A stretch of 64,000 nucleotides of DNA from an uncultured Pelagibacteraceae bacterium (GTDB taxonomy: Bacteria > Pseudomonadota > Alphaproteobacteria > Pelagibacterales > Pelagibacteraceae). The stretch's first letter is position 1; each line of letters starts with the position of its first letter. Made by a program: the position numbers and the translations under genes. Below, in pieces: positions 48,481 to 58,796 of the stretch. The notes under the pieces were generated by a model. The model was not told the origin of the DNA. It saw nothing but the letters and a program-made list of their open reading frames with translations, and did no database searches. The stretch covers positions 1-64,000 of the forward strand of contig CACKJD010000004.1 in NCBI GenBank assembly GCA_902600485.1. Reading direction: 5' to 3'.

Positions 48481-49123
48481 TCCTGTAGGCTATAGACTTG
48501 GTGTTAACAGAGGCTGGGACTCAGTTTGGTATGCTAAGAAAAAAGATTTTGGAAAATTCTTAATAGAGGATTTTAAAATTAGAGAATATATTAAAAAAAA
48601 TGTAATTAACTCTGGTGTGTCCAAGGTAATGATTGAAAGAACATCTAAGAAGTGTTTTGTCACAATTTATACCTCAAGACCAGGATTTGTTATCGGCAAA
48701 AAGGGAAGTGATATAGAAAAGATTAAAAATAAATTGTCAGCATTGACCACAAATGAAGTTAATTTAAATATTAAAGAGGTAAAGAAACCAGAAACTAATA
48801 GTTTTTTAGTTTCAGAAAATATTGCACAACAATTAGTAAAAAGAATCTCATACAGAAGAGCAATGAAAAGAGCAATGCAGTCTGCTTTAAGACTTGGAGC
48901 AAAGGGCATAAAGGTTTCTGTTAGCGGTCGATTAGGTGGAAATGAAATTGCAAGAACAGAATGGTTAAGAGATGGTAGCATCCCATCACATACATTAAGA
49001 GCTGACATTGATTATGCAGAGTCGGAAGCATTAACTACTTATGGAATTATTGGAATTAAAGTTTGGATATATAAAGGAGAAATATTCTCAAAAGAATTTA
49101 ATCAGGAGACAAATAAAAAATAA
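48464..49123 (+). CDS. rpsC: 30S ribosomal protein S3
   Basis: S3 (219 residues) forms part of the mRNA entry helicase. The N-terminus [20 protein letters not shown], the KH-domain loop [17 protein letters not shown] and the segment [13 protein letters not shown] are diagnostic. The start is supported by AAGGAGA seven bases upstream, within the overlapping rplV end. Confidence 0.98.
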   Translation: MGQKVNPVGYRLGVNRGWDSVWYAKKKDFGKFLIEDFKIREYIKKNVINSGVSKVMIERTSKKCFVTIYTSRPGFVIGKKGSDIEKIKNKLSALTTNEVNLNIKEVKKPETNSFLVSENIAQQLVKRISYRRAMKRAMQSALRLGAKGIKVSVSGRLGGNEIARTEWLRDGSIPSHTLRADIDYAESEALTTYGIIGIKVWIYKGEIFSKEFNQETNKK

Positions 49124-49125
49124 TT

Positions 49126-49536
49126 ATGTTACAACCAACTAGAACAAAATTTAGAAAAGCTCATAAAGGTAGAATTCACGGAAATGCCTCAAGGTGCAAT
49201 ATAATGAATTATGGGTCATACGGTTTAAAAGCTTTGCAACCAGATAGAGTGATATCAAAACAAATAGAGGCAGCTAGAGTCGCACTAACAAGGCATATGA
49301 AAAGACAAGGAAGAGTTTGGACACGAGTATTTCCAAACATTCCAGTATCAAAGAAACCTACAGAAGTTAGAATGGGTAAGGGAAAGGGATCTCCAGAGTT
49401 TTGGGCATGTAGAGTAAAACCAGGTCGAATATTGTTTGAAGTTGATGGAGTTTCAGAGCAAATTGCTAAAGAGGCATTGTACAAGGCTTCTGCAAAATTA
49501 CCTATCAAAACTAAATTTATTAGGAGATTTTCTTAA
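49126..49536 (+). CDS. rplP: 50S ribosomal protein L16
   Basis: L16 (136 residues) binds near the A site and helps position aminoacyl-t[44 protein letters not shown] and [20 protein letters not shown] are conserved. It overlaps the rpmC start by one base. Confidence 0.98.
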   Translation: MLQPTRTKFRKAHKGRIHGNASRCNIMNYGSYGLKALQPDRVISKQIEAARVALTRHMKRQGRVWTRVFPNIPVSKKPTEVRMGKGKGSPEFWACRVKPGRILFEVDGVSEQIAKEALYKASAKLPIKTKFIRRFS

Positions 49537-49727
49537 TGAAAAAAAGTGAATTTAAAAAACTAACTTTAGATAAAGCTAAAAAAGACTTAGAAAAAAATAA
49601 AAAGGATTTATTTAATCTAAGGTTCCAACAGATAAATGGTCAACTTACTAACACTTCCAAATTTAACCAAATTAAAAAAACTATAGCAAAATTATTAACA
49701 TTTATTGAGAGGAAAAAAAGTGCCTAA
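49536..49727 (+). CDS. rpmC: 50S ribosomal protein L29
   Basis: L29 (63 residues) is a two-helix protein at the tunnel exit next to L23. [26 protein letters not shown] matches the family core. Its last eight bases overlap the GTG start of rpsQ. Confidence 0.95.
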   Translation: MKKSEFKKLTLDKAKKDLEKNKKDLFNLRFQQINGQLTNTSKFNQIKKTIAKLLTFIERKKSA

Positions 49728-49956
49728 AAAAATTCTTAGTGGAGTTGTTGTAAGTGATAAACCAAACAAAACAATTACTGTTTTAGTTGAGCGAAAATAT
49801 CAACATCCTTTATTTAAAAAAGTAATTAAAGTGAGGAAAAAATTTAGTGCTCATGATGAAAATAATAAATTTAAAAATGGTGATAAAGTAAAGATAATAG
49901 AGTGTAAGCCATATTCAAAAACAAAAAAATTTCAAGTTATGGAGGATAACAAGTGA
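49720..49956 (+). CDS. rpsQ: 30S ribosomal protein S17
   Basis: S17 (78 residues) binds 16S rRNA early in assembly. I choose the GTG at 49720, read as [14 protein letters not shown], which matches alphaproteobacterial S17. GAGAGG about seven bases upstream fits as ribosome-binding site; an upstream start would lie deeper in rpmC. The core shows [18 protein letters not shown] and HDENN. It overlaps rplN by four bases. Confidence 0.95.
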   Translation: MPKKILSGVVVSDKPNKTITVLVERKYQHPLFKKVIKVRKKFSAHDENNKFKNGDKVKIIECKPYSKTKKFQVMEDNK

Positions 49957-50321
49957 TACAAGTGCAAACAGAATTAAATGTAGCTGACAATACCGGTGCT
50001 AAAAGAATAGAATGTATTAAGGTTCTAGGAGGTTCAAAAAGAAGATACGCGAGTATAGGTGATACAATTGTTGTGGCTGTTAAGGAGGCAATTCCAAAGG
50101 GTAAAGTTAAAAAAGGCTCTGTACACAAAGCTGTAGTTGTTAGAGTTAAAAAAGGTATTCATAGAGATGATGGTTCAAAAGTTAAATTTGATAATAATGC
50201 AGCAGTATTGACTGATGATAAAGGAGAACCAATAGGAACAAGAATATTTGGACCTGTTACAAGAGAGTTGCGTGGTAGAGGACAGATGAAGATAATATCA
50301 CTTGCACCAGAGGTAATATAA
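49953..50321 (+). CDS. rplN: 50S ribosomal protein L14
   Basis: L14 (122 residues) forms an inter-subunit bridge and opens the spc group. It starts with GTG at 49953 inside a GTGA overlap with the rpsQ stop, and a GGAGG sequence lies upstream at 49940-49944. [27 protein letters not shown] and [16 protein letters not shown] are the conserved ends. Confidence 0.97.
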   Translation: MIQVQTELNVADNTGAKRIECIKVLGGSKRRYASIGDTIVVAVKEAIPKGKVKKGSVHKAVVVRVKKGIHRDDGSKVKFDNNAAVLTDDKGEPIGTRIFGPVTRELRGRGQMKIISLAPEVI

Positions 50322-50567
50322 ATGATTAAAAAAGGATTAAATGTAAAAATACTAACTGGTAAGGATAAAAATAAAACTGGTGAAGTAATTGAAGTGGATA
50401 GAAACAATGACAGGGTTAAAGTTAAAGGCACAAATATGATTAAAAAACATGTCAAAACGACAAAAGATAAAAAAGGTGGAATATTTGAAAAAGAGAATTT
50501 TATACATATTTCAAACGTTGTTATTTTAAAAACAGAAAAGAAAAAAGAGACCAGTAAACAAAAATGA
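50322..50567 (+). CDS. rplX: 50S ribosomal protein L24 (short form)
   Basis: L24 helps start 50S assembly. The KOW motif region [22 protein letters not shown] and the segment [19 protein letters not shown] are clear. At 81 residues it is about 20 shorter than most bacterial L24, lacking part of the C-terminal tail. The start directly follows rplN, and its end overlaps rplE by four bases, so no sequence is missing by frameshift. Confidence 0.95.
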   Translation: MIKKGLNVKILTGKDKNKTGEVIEVDRNNDRVKVKGTNMIKKHVKTTKDKKGGIFEKENFIHISNVVILKTEKKKETSKQK

Positions 50568-51118
50568 CACCAAGATTAAAAGAGCTTTATAAAAATGAAA
50601 TCAAAAATTCTCTTAAGGAGAAGTATGGATTTAAAAATCTTAATATGTCTCCAGAATTAACAAAAATTGTCATAAATATGGGCCTTGGTATAGATGGCAA
50701 CGATAATAAGATTATCAAATCATGTGAAGAAGATTTGTCCAAAATTACTGGTCAAAAACCTGTAATTACTAAATTTAAAAAATCTATATCGAATTTTAAA
50801 ACAAGAAAGGATACCAAAGCTGGTTTAAAGGTTACTTTAAGAAAAAATAAAATGTACGAATTTATTGATAGACTTGTAAATATAGCACTACCACGTATTA
50901 AAGATTTTAGAGGTTTATCTACGAATGGCTTCGATAACTTTGGAAATTATACTTTTGGTGTAAAAGAACACATTATTTTCCCTGAAGTTAATTTTGATAA
51001 GGTAGACAAAATTAGAGGTTTAGATATTTCAATCGTTATAAAATCAATTTCAAAAGAACATAGCTTGGAATTATTAAAAAAATTTAATTTTCCATTTAAA
51101 ACAGAAAGGAGTAATTAA
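50564..51118 (+). CDS. rplE: 50S ribosomal protein L5
   Basis: L5 (184 residues) binds 5S rRNA and contacts P-site tRNA. Conserved blocks are [38 protein letters not shown] and the C-terminal segment [12 protein letters not shown]. It overlaps rplX and rpsN by four bases and one base. Confidence 0.98.
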   Translation: MTPRLKELYKNEIKNSLKEKYGFKNLNMSPELTKIVINMGLGIDGNDNKIIKSCEEDLSKITGQKPVITKFKKSISNFKTRKDTKAGLKVTLRKNKMYEFIDRLVNIALPRIKDFRGLSTNGFDNFGNYTFGVKEHIIFPEVNFDKVDKIRGLDISIVIKSISKEHSLELLKKFNFPFKTERSN

Positions 51119-51423
51119 TGGCAAAACTTAGTTCTGTAAACAAAAACAATAGAAGAATTAAACTTTCAGAAAAATTTTTTAAAAAAAGAGAAAATTTGAA
51201 AAAAATTGTAATGAACAAAAACCTACCATTAGAGGAAAGATTTAAGGCTCAACAAAAATTGTCAAAATTGCCTAGAAATTCTGCAAAAAATAGAGTTAGA
51301 AATAGATGTCAGATCACTGGAAGGCCTCATGGTGTATATAGAAAATTAAAAATTTCAAGGATAGCTTTAAGACAATTAGGTCTTCAAGGTAAAATCCCTG
51401 GAATGGTAAAATCAAGTTGGTAG
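51118..51423 (+). CDS. rpsN: 30S ribosomal protein S14
   Basis: S14 (101 residues) is the long, zinc-free form: the CxxC-type zinc ligands of short S14 are absent. RNRCQITGRPHGVYRKLKISRIALRQLGLQGKIPGM is the conserved C-terminal half. rpsH follows after 12 bases. Confidence 0.97.
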   Translation: MAKLSSVNKNNRRIKLSEKFFKKRENLKKIVMNKNLPLEERFKAQQKLSKLPRNSAKNRVRNRCQITGRPHGVYRKLKISRIALRQLGLQGKIPGMVKSSW

Positions 51424-51435
51424 AAAGGAAAATTT

Positions 51436-51831
51436 ATGAGTTTAAGTGACCCAATTGGAGATATGATAGCAAGAATTAAAAATTCTCAAATGAGAAATCA
51501 CAAAAAAGTAGAAATGCCTTCATCAAACTTTAAAACTAAAATTGCAGATGTTTTAAAGAACGAGGGTTATATAAATAATTTTAATGTTGCAAATAGTGAT
51601 AACAAAAATATTTTAACAATTGATCTAAAATACAATTCTGGATCACCTGTTATTAGTGTAATAGAAAGAGTATCAAGACCTGGTAGACGAATATTTTCTA
51701 GCGCCGAAAGTTTACCAAAAATTAACAATGGTCTTGGTATAGCAATTGTATCAACACCAAAAGGTGTAATGACTGATATTGAAGCAAGAAAACAAAAAGT
51801 AGGTGGTGAAGTGATCTGTAAGGTTTTTTAA
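51436..51831 (+). CDS. rpsH: 30S ribosomal protein S8
   Basis: S8 (131 residues) binds the 16S central domain and in E. coli represses the spc operon. DPIGDMIARIKNSQMRNHKKVEMPSS at the N-terminus and GIAIVSTPKGVMTDIEARKQKVGGEVICKVF at the C-terminus are diagnostic. GAAAGGAAAA precedes the ATG as ribosome-binding site. Confidence 0.98.
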   Translation: MSLSDPIGDMIARIKNSQMRNHKKVEMPSSNFKTKIADVLKNEGYINNFNVANSDNKNILTIDLKYNSGSPVISVIERVSRPGRRIFSSAESLPKINNGLGIAIVSTPKGVMTDIEARKQKVGGEVICKVF

Positions 51832-52370
51832 TGTCTAAAATAGGAAAAATAAATATTTCAATACCTGAGAAAGTAAAAGTTTTACTTTCTGGTTCTGATA
51901 TTAATATAGAAGGACCATTTGGCAAACAATCAATTAAAATTAATTTAGATGTTTTTGAATTAAAAATAAATGAAGGAAAAGATATATCTATCAAACCCAA
52001 GAAGATAGATGACACAACAAAAAGACTCTGGGGCATGAATAGAAGTTTAATTAATAATGCTATTATTGGCTCAAGTGTAGGATTTGAAAAAATTCTGGAA
52101 TTAAGTGGTGTTGGATACAGAGCTGCACTTAAAGGTAATAAATTAAATCTCCAGCTAGGCTTTAGTCATGACATTAATTTTGATATCCCAAGTGACATTA
52201 AAATTGTAGTTGAAAAACAAACTATAATAAAAATTACAGGTATGGATAAGCAAAAAGTCGGAATGATCGCTTCACAGATAAAATCTTTTAGGCCACCTGA
52301 ACCTTATAAAGGAAAAGGTATAAGAGAAAAGGGTCAATATGTTTTGAAAAAAGAGGGAAAGAAGAAGTAA
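51831..52370 (+). CDS. rplF: 50S ribosomal protein L6
   Basis: L6 (179 residues) lies near the sarcin-ricin loop. Two similar domains are visible; [21 protein letters not shown] marks the start of the second and [25 protein letters not shown] is the conserved end. It overlaps rpsH and rplR by one base each. Confidence 0.98.
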   Translation: MSKIGKINISIPEKVKVLLSGSDINIEGPFGKQSIKINLDVFELKINEGKDISIKPKKIDDTTKRLWGMNRSLINNAIIGSSVGFEKILELSGVGYRAALKGNKLNLQLGFSHDINFDIPSDIKIVVEKQTIIKITGMDKQKVGMIASQIKSFRPPEPYKGKGIREKGQYVLKKEGKKK

Positions 52371-52726
52371 TGAAACTAAGTACTATACAAAGAAAAAAAT
52401 TTAGAGTTAGAAATAAATTAAAAAGAAACGCGAGCAGTGATAGATATAGATTAAGTGTTTCAAGAAGCTTAAAGAATTTTTCAGCTCAAATTATTGATGA
52501 TGTAAATAATAAAACTTTACTGTCTGCTTCCTCTATAGAGAAAGACATTAAAAACGCACCTAAAACAAATAAAATTTCAATTTCTAAAGTTGTTGCAGAA
52601 AAACTTGCGAAGAAAGCTATAGAAAAAAATATTAAAAAAATTTATTTTGATAGAGGCAAATTTAAATATCATGGCAGAGTTAAAGAATTTGCTGAAACAT
52701 TAAGAAAAAACGGTATGGAATTCTAA
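52370..52726 (+). CDS. rplR: 50S ribosomal protein L18
   Basis: L18 (118 residues) binds 5S rRNA with L5. [19 protein letters not shown] and [31 protein letters not shown] match the family. It overlaps rplF and rpsE by one base each. Confidence 0.97.
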   Translation: MKLSTIQRKKFRVRNKLKRNASSDRYRLSVSRSLKNFSAQIIDDVNNKTLLSASSIEKDIKNAPKTNKISISKVVAEKLAKKAIEKNIKKIYFDRGKFKYHGRVKEFAETLRKNGMEF

Positions 52727-53223
52727 TGCAAAAAGATGATTTTATTGAAAAATTAGTTCACGTTAATAGAATAACCAAAGTAGTCAAAGGAGGAAGACGA
52801 TTTGGTTTTTCAGCTTTAGTTGTTGTTGGAAATCAAAATGGAAAAATAGGCATTGCTCATGCTAAGGCAAAACAAGTTCCAGATGCTATTAAAAAGGCAA
52901 ATGAATTAGCAAGAAGAAATTTAGTTCAAATACCTTTAAGAGAAGGTAGGACAATACATCATGATATATATGGAAAAGATGGAGCCGGAAAAATTAAAAT
53001 GAGAGCCGCTCCAAAAGGAACAGGAATTATTGCAGGTGGACCTGTAAGAGCAGTTTGTGAAGTCCTTGGTATAAGAGATGTTGTAGCAAAATCATTAGGA
53101 ACAGCTAACCCTCATAACGTAATAAGAGCTTGTTTAAAAGCTTTAAAAAAACAAAACTCACCAAAACAAATTTCAATCATAAGAAATAAAAAAATTGCAG
53201 AGATCATTGAAAAAAGAGGATAA
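52726..53223 (+). CDS. rpsE: 30S ribosomal protein S5
   Basis: S5 (165 residues) contributes to decoding accuracy and the mRNA entry site. [26 protein letters not shown] and [26 protein letters not shown] are the conserved blocks. rplO starts on the next base; rpmD (L30), which usually lies between them, is missing. Confidence 0.98.
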   Translation: MQKDDFIEKLVHVNRITKVVKGGRRFGFSALVVVGNQNGKIGIAHAKAKQVPDAIKKANELARRNLVQIPLREGRTIHHDIYGKDGAGKIKMRAAPKGTGIIAGGPVRAVCEVLGIRDVVAKSLGTANPHNVIRACLKALKKQNSPKQISIIRNKKIAEIIEKRG

Positions 53224-53673
53224 ATGTTAAATAATTTAAAAAAGCTTAAAGAAAAAAAAATTAGAGTTGGTAGAGGCATTGGATCAGGTAAAGGTAAAAC
53301 ATCTGGTAGAGGTGTAAAAGGTCAAAAATCAAGATCAGGTGTAGCTATTAAAAGTTTTGAAGGTGGTCAAATGCCTTTGTATAGAAGACTTCCAAAAAGA
53401 GGTTTTAATGCAATACATAAAAAAGAAATTGGACTATTAAATTTGTCAGATATACAAGCGTTTATTCAATCTAAAAAGATTAATCCTTCTGATAAAATTG
53501 ACTTAGAGTTATTAAAAAAACTAAATATTTTAAAAAAAAAATATAAAAAACTCAAAGTACTGGGAAACGGTGATGTCAAAGAAAAATTAAACATTGAGGT
53601 TAATTATTTATCTAATTCAGCTAAAACAAAACTTGAAAAGTTAGGCTCAAATATAAAAATTATTAACAAATAA
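53224..53673 (+). CDS. rplO: 50S ribosomal protein L15
   Basis: L15 (149 residues) is a late-assembly 50S protein. The glycine-rich N-terminus RVGRGIGSGKGKTSGRGVKGQKSRSG and GGQMPLYRRLPKRGF are diagnostic. It directly follows rpsE and precedes secY by seven bases. Confidence 0.98.
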   Translation: MLNNLKKLKEKKIRVGRGIGSGKGKTSGRGVKGQKSRSGVAIKSFEGGQMPLYRRLPKRGFNAIHKKEIGLLNLSDIQAFIQSKKINPSDKIDLELLKKLNILKKKYKKLKVLGNGDVKEKLNIEVNYLSNSAKTKLEKLGSNIKIINK

Positions 53674-53680
53674 ATTTAAT

Positions 53681-54961
53681 ATGAGCACAATTGCCCAATC
53701 AGGAGATTTAAAAAATCGTATAATTTTCACTATTTTTATCTTAGCGATATATAGATTTGGAACTTTCGTACCATTACCAGGAATTGACCCTGATCAATTA
53801 AAAATTATGATGGAGGGTAATCAAAAAGGTCTCTTGGGAATGTTTAATGTTTTTGCTGGCGGCGCAGTAAGTCGTATGGCTATTTTTGCTCTTGGTATTA
53901 TGCCGTATATATCCTCAGCCATTATTGTACAACTTTTAACAGGCGTTTCAGATTATTTTAAAAATTTGAAAAGCCAAGGTGAAATTGGAAGAAAGAAAAT
54001 TACACAAATAACTAGATATGGAACTGTATTACTTGCAACAATTCAAGGATACGGACTCTCTGTTGGTTTAGAGGCATCTTCGGGTTTAGTAATTAACCCT
54101 GGAATTTTTTTTAAAGTCTCCACTGTCACTACAATTGTTGCAGGAACTGTTTTTTTGATGTGGTTGGGGGAACAAATTACTCAAAGAGGAATTGGAAATG
54201 GAATTTCTTTAATAATATTTTCTGGAATAGTAGCTGAAATCCCACGTGCGTTGGTTACTACTTTTGAATTAGGTAGAACAGGTGCAATTTCAACTGTTAT
54301 GATAATCTTTATATTTTTATTATTAATAGCCACAATAATGTTTGTTGTTTTTATGGAAAGAGCTCTTAGAAAAATTCTTATCAACTATCCTAAAAGACAA
54401 ATGGGTAATAAGATGTATGGAGGTGAATCATCACATTTACCTTTAAAGATAAATACTGCAGGAGTTATACCTGCAATTTTTGCATCAGCTCTTCTACTTT
54501 TACCCGTTACAATGTCAAATTTCAATTTTTCCTCTAACGATACAGTGACTTCATTTGCATCTTATTTTACACAGGGCCAACCTTTGTATATGTTGCTGTA
54601 TGCTGCAGGAATTATATTCTTTACTTTTTTTTACACCTCAATAACTTTTAATCCTGTTGAAACTGCTGAAAATTTAAGAAAATATGGAGGATTTGTTCCA
54701 GGTATAAGACCAGGTGAGAGCACAGCAATATATATTGATCAAATCCTTACAAGATTAACAACAATAGGCGCTTTGTATCTGACATTAGTTTGTTTGATGC
54801 CCGAATTCTTAATTTCAAAATACCCTATACCGTTTTATTTAGGTGGCGCATCGATATTAATTGTAGTTGTAGTTGCAATAGATACAGTTACTCAAATACA
54901 AACAAGATTAATGAGCGCCCAGTATGAACAATTAATTAAAAAAACAAAATTTGGCAGATAA
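53681..54961 (+). CDS. secY: Preprotein translocase subunit SecY
   Basis: SecY (426 residues) is the ten-helix channel of the Sec translocon in the inner membrane. The start RIIFTIFILAIYRFGTFVPLPGID, the segment ALGIMPYISSAIIVQLLT and the C-terminal region IDTVTQIQTRLMSAQYE are conserved. Its partner SecE is encoded at 30568-30759. adk follows after two bases. Confidence 0.98.
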   Translation: MSTIAQSGDLKNRIIFTIFILAIYRFGTFVPLPGIDPDQLKIMMEGNQKGLLGMFNVFAGGAVSRMAIFALGIMPYISSAIIVQLLTGVSDYFKNLKSQGEIGRKKITQITRYGTVLLATIQGYGLSVGLEASSGLVINPGIFFKVSTVTTIVAGTVFLMWLGEQITQRGIGNGISLIIFSGIVAEIPRALVTTFELGRTGAISTVMIIFIFLLLIATIMFVVFMERALRKILINYPKRQMGNKMYGGESSHLPLKINTAGVIPAIFASALLLLPVTMSNFNFSSNDTVTSFASYFTQGQPLYMLLYAAGIIFFTFFYTSITFNPVETAENLRKYGGFVPGIRPGESTAIYIDQILTRLTTIGALYLTLVCLMPEFLISKYPIPFYLGGASILIVVVVAIDTVTQIQTRLMSAQYEQLIKKTKFGR

Positions 54962-54963
54962 AA

Positions 54964-55527
54964 GTGAATATAATACTATTTGGTCCCCCTGGTGCAGGAA
55001 AAGGAACTCAAGCTAAAAATTTAGAAAAAAAATTAAACAACTTTCAAGTATCAACTGGCGATATTTTAAGAGATGAAATAAAGAAAGAATCAGAAATAGG
55101 AAGAACAATAATTAATTATATGAATGAAGGTAAGTTTGTTGATGATAAAATTGTAAATAGTTTAATAAAAAAAGTGGTATTTGATAAACAAAAAAAAGGA
55201 AAACTTATTTTTGATGGTTATCCTAGAACTTTAGATCAAGCTAAAAATTTAGATTTATGGTTAACTAATTCAGATCAAAAAATTGATTTTATTTTTTTTC
55301 TTAATGTAAATAAGGATACAATTATTCAAAGGATTAAAAAAAGAAAAATCATAGAAAATAGATCTGATGATGATTTAGATACTATTCTAAAGAGATACGA
55401 TACTTATATGGAAACAACCAGACCTGTTTTAAATTATTACTCAACTAATTCCAATTTTAATGAAATTGATGGGGCTTTAAAAATCGCTGAAATTACTAGT
55501 AAAATCAATGATATTTTAAAGGTTTAA
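54964..55527 (+). CDS. adk: Adenylate kinase (short form)
   Basis: Interconverts AMP, ADP and ATP. It uses a GTG start at 54964, supported by the conserved N-terminus MNIILFGPPGAGKGTQ with P-loop 7-15. At 187 residues it lacks the roughly 27-residue LID insertion of the E. coli enzyme; KKRKIIENRSDDDLDTILKR shows the short version. The secY-adk-rpsM order is usual in alphaproteobacteria. Confidence 0.97.
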   Translation: MNIILFGPPGAGKGTQAKNLEKKLNNFQVSTGDILRDEIKKESEIGRTIINYMNEGKFVDDKIVNSLIKKVVFDKQKKGKLIFDGYPRTLDQAKNLDLWLTNSDQKIDFIFFLNVNKDTIIQRIKKRKIIENRSDDDLDTILKRYDTYMETTRPVLNYYSTNSNFNEIDGALKIAEITSKINDILKV

Positions 55528-55558
55528 AAGTTGACTTTAAATCAACTTCTTATATAAA
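55528..55558 (+). promoter_or_regulatory. Candidate alpha-operon promoter with overlapping inverted repeat
   Basis: TTGACT (55531-55536) and TATAAA (55553-55558) are 16 bases apart and lie 23 bases before the rpsM ATG. A perfect seven-base inverted repeat, AAGTTGA (55528-55534) and TCAACTT (55542-55548), overlaps the -35 box and the spacer. It begins on the base after the adk stop. It could be an operator or, for transcripts from secY-adk, a 3' end hairpin. Confidence 0.5.
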
Positions 55559-55580
55559 AGGCATGATTTAATCTCAAATT

Positions 55581-55964
55581 ATGGCTCGTATCGCTGGTGT
55601 AAATATTCCGCAAAATAAAATTGTCCAGGTTGGACTTACTTATATATACGGTATAGGTGATAAATTCTCTAAACAGATCTGCAAAGATCTAGATATTGCC
55701 AAACCTACTAGAGTTAATCAACTAACAGACGATCAAATTTTAAAGATAAGAGAATATATAGATAAACATTTTTCTGTTGAGGGAGATCTTAGAAGAGATA
55801 ACTCAATGAGCATAAAACGCCTTATTGATTTGGCATGCTATAGAGGTTCAAGACATAAGAAAAAATTACCTGTAAGAGGTCAGAGAACAAGATGTAACGC
55901 TAGAACAAGAAAAGGTAAAGCAATAGCAATAGCTGGTAAAAAGTTAACACCTTTAAAGAAATAA
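55581..55964 (+). CDS. rpsM: 30S ribosomal protein S13
   Basis: S13 (127 residues) links the 30S head to the 50S subunit and P-site t[28 protein letters not shown] and [23 protein letters not shown] are diagnostic. It opens the alpha operon behind its own candidate promoter; rpmJ does not precede it. Confidence 0.98.
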   Translation: MARIAGVNIPQNKIVQVGLTYIYGIGDKFSKQICKDLDIAKPTRVNQLTDDQILKIREYIDKHFSVEGDLRRDNSMSIKRLIDLACYRGSRHKKKLPVRGQRTRCNARTRKGKAIAIAGKKLTPLKK

Positions 55965-55967
55965 TTT

Positions 55968-56411
55968 ATGGCTAAAAATAAAGAGACAGATAACAAAAAC
56001 GATAACAAGGAACAAAAAGTAGTTAAAAAGAGCTCCTATTCAAAAAAGAAAAAAATAAAAAAAAATATACCTAGCGGAATAGCGTATGTTCAGTCTAGTT
56101 TTAACAATACAATTGTTTCAATTGCTGATACTGAGGGAAATATTATCTCCTGGTCTTCTGCAGGTCAAAAAGGTTTTAAAGGATCAAGGAAATCAACGCC
56201 CTACGCAGCTCAGATAGCTGCTGACTCAGCGGCTACAAAGGCTTTAGAATTTGGAATGAAAACATTAACAGTTGAAATAAAAGGTCCAGGTTCAGGAAGA
56301 GAAACTGCATTAAGAGCTTTACAAGCCAGGGGTTTTAAAATTTTATCAATTAAAGATACTACACCAATGCCTCATAATGGAACAAGACCACCAAAAAAAA
56401 GGAGAGTTTAA
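55968..56411 (+). CDS. rpsK: 30S ribosomal protein S11
   Basis: S11 (147 residues) lies at the 30S platform. The core from about residue 35 has [18 protein letters not shown] and [26 protein letters not shown] lysine-rich N-terminal extension of about 20 residues makes it longer than the usual 129. It overlaps rpoA by one base. Confidence 0.97.
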   Translation: MAKNKETDNKNDNKEQKVVKKSSYSKKKKIKKNIPSGIAYVQSSFNNTIVSIADTEGNIISWSSAGQKGFKGSRKSTPYAAQIAADSAATKALEFGMKTLTVEIKGPGSGRETALRALQARGFKILSIKDTTPMPHNGTRPPKKRRV

Positions 56412-57439
56412 TGGAAAACGCAGAAATAAATGTAAAAAATTGGAAATCATTAATAAAACCAGGAAAATTAGATGTTAATTTAAGCGAGGACAAATCTTAC
56501 GCAAAAGTAATTGCTGAACCATTAGAAAAAGGATATGGACTTACTTTAGGAAATTCTTTAAGAAGAATTCTACTTTCATCTATTAGAGGTACAGCAGTCA
56601 CTGCAATTCAAATAGATGGTGTGCTTCACGAGTTTACTTCAATAAAAGGTGTTAGAGAAGATGTTACAGATATTGTTTTAAATGTTAAGTCTTTAGCATT
56701 AAAAAGTAACTCAGAGGGTTCAAAAAAATTAATTTTAGATGCTAAAGGTCCAGGTGTAATAAAAGCCTCAAATATAACTCCAGTTAATGAAATAGAAATA
56801 TTAAATCCAGACCTTGTGATTTGTAATTTAGATGAAAATACCAATTTTCACATGGAAATGACCGTTGGAACTGGAAAAGGGTATGTACCTGCAGATCTTA
56901 ACAAACCAGAAGAGCCTCCATTAGGTCTAATACCTATAGACTCTTTATTTAGCCCTGTTAAGAAAGTCTCATATTCAGTTAGTACAGCTAGGGAAGGTAA
57001 AGCACTTGACTACGATAAATTAACTATGGAAGTGGAAACTAATGGTTCAATATCTGCAGAGGATGCGTTAGCTTATTCGGCAAGAATTTTTCAAGATCAA
57101 CTCGCTATGTTTGTAAACTTTGATGAGCCACAAGAGATAGCAGTTACTGAATCACCTAAGGAACCTGAATTTAACAGAAATTTATTGAGAAAAGTTGATG
57201 AACTAGAACTTTCAGTAAGATCTATGAATTGTTTAAAAAACGATAACATTATATACATAGGTGATTTAGTTCAAAAATCAGAAGGTGAAATGTTAAGAAC
57301 ACCAAATTTTGGCAGAAAATCATTAAATGAAATTAAAGAAATTTTAAATGGAATGTCACTTTATCTTGGAATGGAAATACCTAATTGGCCACCAGATAAC
57401 ATAGCTGAATTGTCTAAAAAATTAGAAGAAAGTATCTAA
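56411..57439 (+). CDS. rpoA: DNA-directed RNA polymerase subunit alpha
   Basis: The alpha subunit (342 residues) assembles beta and beta' and contacts promoters and activators. The N-terminal domain shows [24 protein letters not shown], and the C-terminal domain has [20 protein letters not shown] and [15 protein letters not shown]. It overlaps rpsK and rplQ by one base each. Confidence 0.99.
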   Translation: MENAEINVKNWKSLIKPGKLDVNLSEDKSYAKVIAEPLEKGYGLTLGNSLRRILLSSIRGTAVTAIQIDGVLHEFTSIKGVREDVTDIVLNVKSLALKSNSEGSKKLILDAKGPGVIKASNITPVNEIEILNPDLVICNLDENTNFHMEMTVGTGKGYVPADLNKPEEPPLGLIPIDSLFSPVKKVSYSVSTAREGKALDYDKLTMEVETNGSISAEDALAYSARIFQDQLAMFVNFDEPQEIAVTESPKEPEFNRNLLRKVDELELSVRSMNCLKNDNIIYIGDLVQKSEGEMLRTPNFGRKSLNEIKEILNGMSLYLGMEIPNWPPDNIAELSKKLEESI

Positions 57440-57879
57440 TGAGACATAAACTTGGATATAAAAAGTTAAATAGAACGTCTGAACACAGAAAAGCTTTGAT
57501 AAAGAATATGCTTAATTCATTGATTAAATATGAGCAAATTATAACAACTTTACCAAAAGCAAAACTTATAAAACCTCAAGCAGAAAAACTAATAACATTA
57601 GGAAAAAAGAAAAATTTAACTAATACAAGAGTTTTAATTTCTAAATTACAAGATAAGACAAACGCTAATAAAGTCTTAAATACTTTATCAAAAAGATATG
57701 AAAAAAGACCAGGTGGATACACAAGAATAGTTAAAGCGGGTTATAGATATGGAGATAATTCACCTATGGCAGTTATTGAATTTGTAGACAGAGATGTTGA
57801 GGCAAAAAGAAAATTTAAAAAGAAAAAAAAAGAAGACCTCAAACCAGAAGATAAGAATAAAAAACAAATTTCAGCATAA
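57439..57879 (+). CDS. rplQ: 50S ribosomal protein L17
   Basis: L17 (146 residues) is the last gene of the alpha operon. [29 protein letters not shown] and [15 protein letters not shown] are conserved, and a basic tail of about 25 residues follows. The next gene starts 14 bases downstream. Confidence 0.98.
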   Translation: MRHKLGYKKLNRTSEHRKALIKNMLNSLIKYEQIITTLPKAKLIKPQAEKLITLGKKKNLTNTRVLISKLQDKTNANKVLNTLSKRYEKRPGGYTRIVKAGYRYGDNSPMAVIEFVDRDVEAKRKFKKKKKEDLKPEDKNKKQISA

Positions 57880-57893
57880 ATAATTTTAGGCAC

Positions 57894-58796
57894 ATGAATA
57901 GGTCTTATAAAATAAAACCAGTTCATACATCTATGCGTTTAGATAGATGGATTAAAAACAATATAGGCAAATATCCTCAATCTTTATTAGAAAAATCGAT
58001 AAGAAATGGAAAAATTAAATTAAATAAGAAAAAAACAATCTCATCATATAGATTACAAATTGGAGATGAAATAAATTTTTATAATTTCGATTATAAATTC
58101 AAACCAAAAGATAACTCTATATATAAACCTTCTAAAAAAAATTTAGATGAAAATGAAAAATCATTGATAAGTGATAATGATGATTTTATAGTAATAAATA
58201 AAAAATCTGGTATTTCCTCGCAAGGTGGAACAAAATCAAAAAATAATTTAATAGATATTTTTTCTAATAGCTCCTTATTTGAAGATACAAAACCTTATTC
58301 AGTTCATCGCTTAGATAAAGAAACAACAGGTGTAATGATTATTGCAAAAAATTATAATAGTGCAAAATTATTGACTACACTATTTAGATTGAAAAAAATT
58401 CATAAAACTTATTTAGCTATTTGTCATGGAATATTTAAAAAGAAAAAGGGAGAAATAAGAGGAAATTTAGTAAAATATGAAAAAGAAAAAAAAATTACTG
58501 AGTTAGCAATTACAAATTATAATGTAATTAATTCAAATAATTTTTTTAGTTTTGTTGAGCTCAAACCAATTACAGGAAGAAAACATCAATTAAGAAAACA
58601 ACTTGCATTCATGGGTAATCCTATAGTTGGTGATAGTAAATATAATATTATCAAACAAAAAAATAAAAATGAAAAAAAATTAATGCTTCATGCTTATAAG
58701 ATTAAATTTATGATAAATAATAAAAAATTTAATTTTGAGGCAAAACCTCCCGCATATTTTAATAATTATTTAAATAAAAAAAGATTAATAGTCTAA
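57894..58796 (+). CDS. RluA-family pseudouridine synthase (RluC-like)
   Basis: A 300-residue pseudouridine synthase with an N-terminal S4 domain (about 14-65, [10 protein letters not shown]) and an RluA catalytic domain. The catalytic aspartate is D141 in [18 protein letters not shown], and [11 protein letters not shown] is the second conserved block. RluC modifies three 23S rRNA sites; RluD-like specificity cannot be ruled out. It follows the alpha operon, and its last 12 bases overlap convergent lipB. Confidence 0.88.
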   Translation: MNRSYKIKPVHTSMRLDRWIKNNIGKYPQSLLEKSIRNGKIKLNKKKTISSYRLQIGDEINFYNFDYKFKPKDNSIYKPSKKNLDENEKSLISDNDDFIVINKKSGISSQGGTKSKNNLIDIFSNSSLFEDTKPYSVHRLDKETTGVMIIAKNYNSAKLLTTLFRLKKIHKTYLAICHGIFKKKKGEIRGNLVKYEKEKKITELAITNYNVINSNNFFSFVELKPITGRKHQLRKQLAFMGNPIVGDSKYNIIKQKNKNEKKLMLHAYKIKFMINNKKFNFEAKPPAYFNNYLNKKRLIV

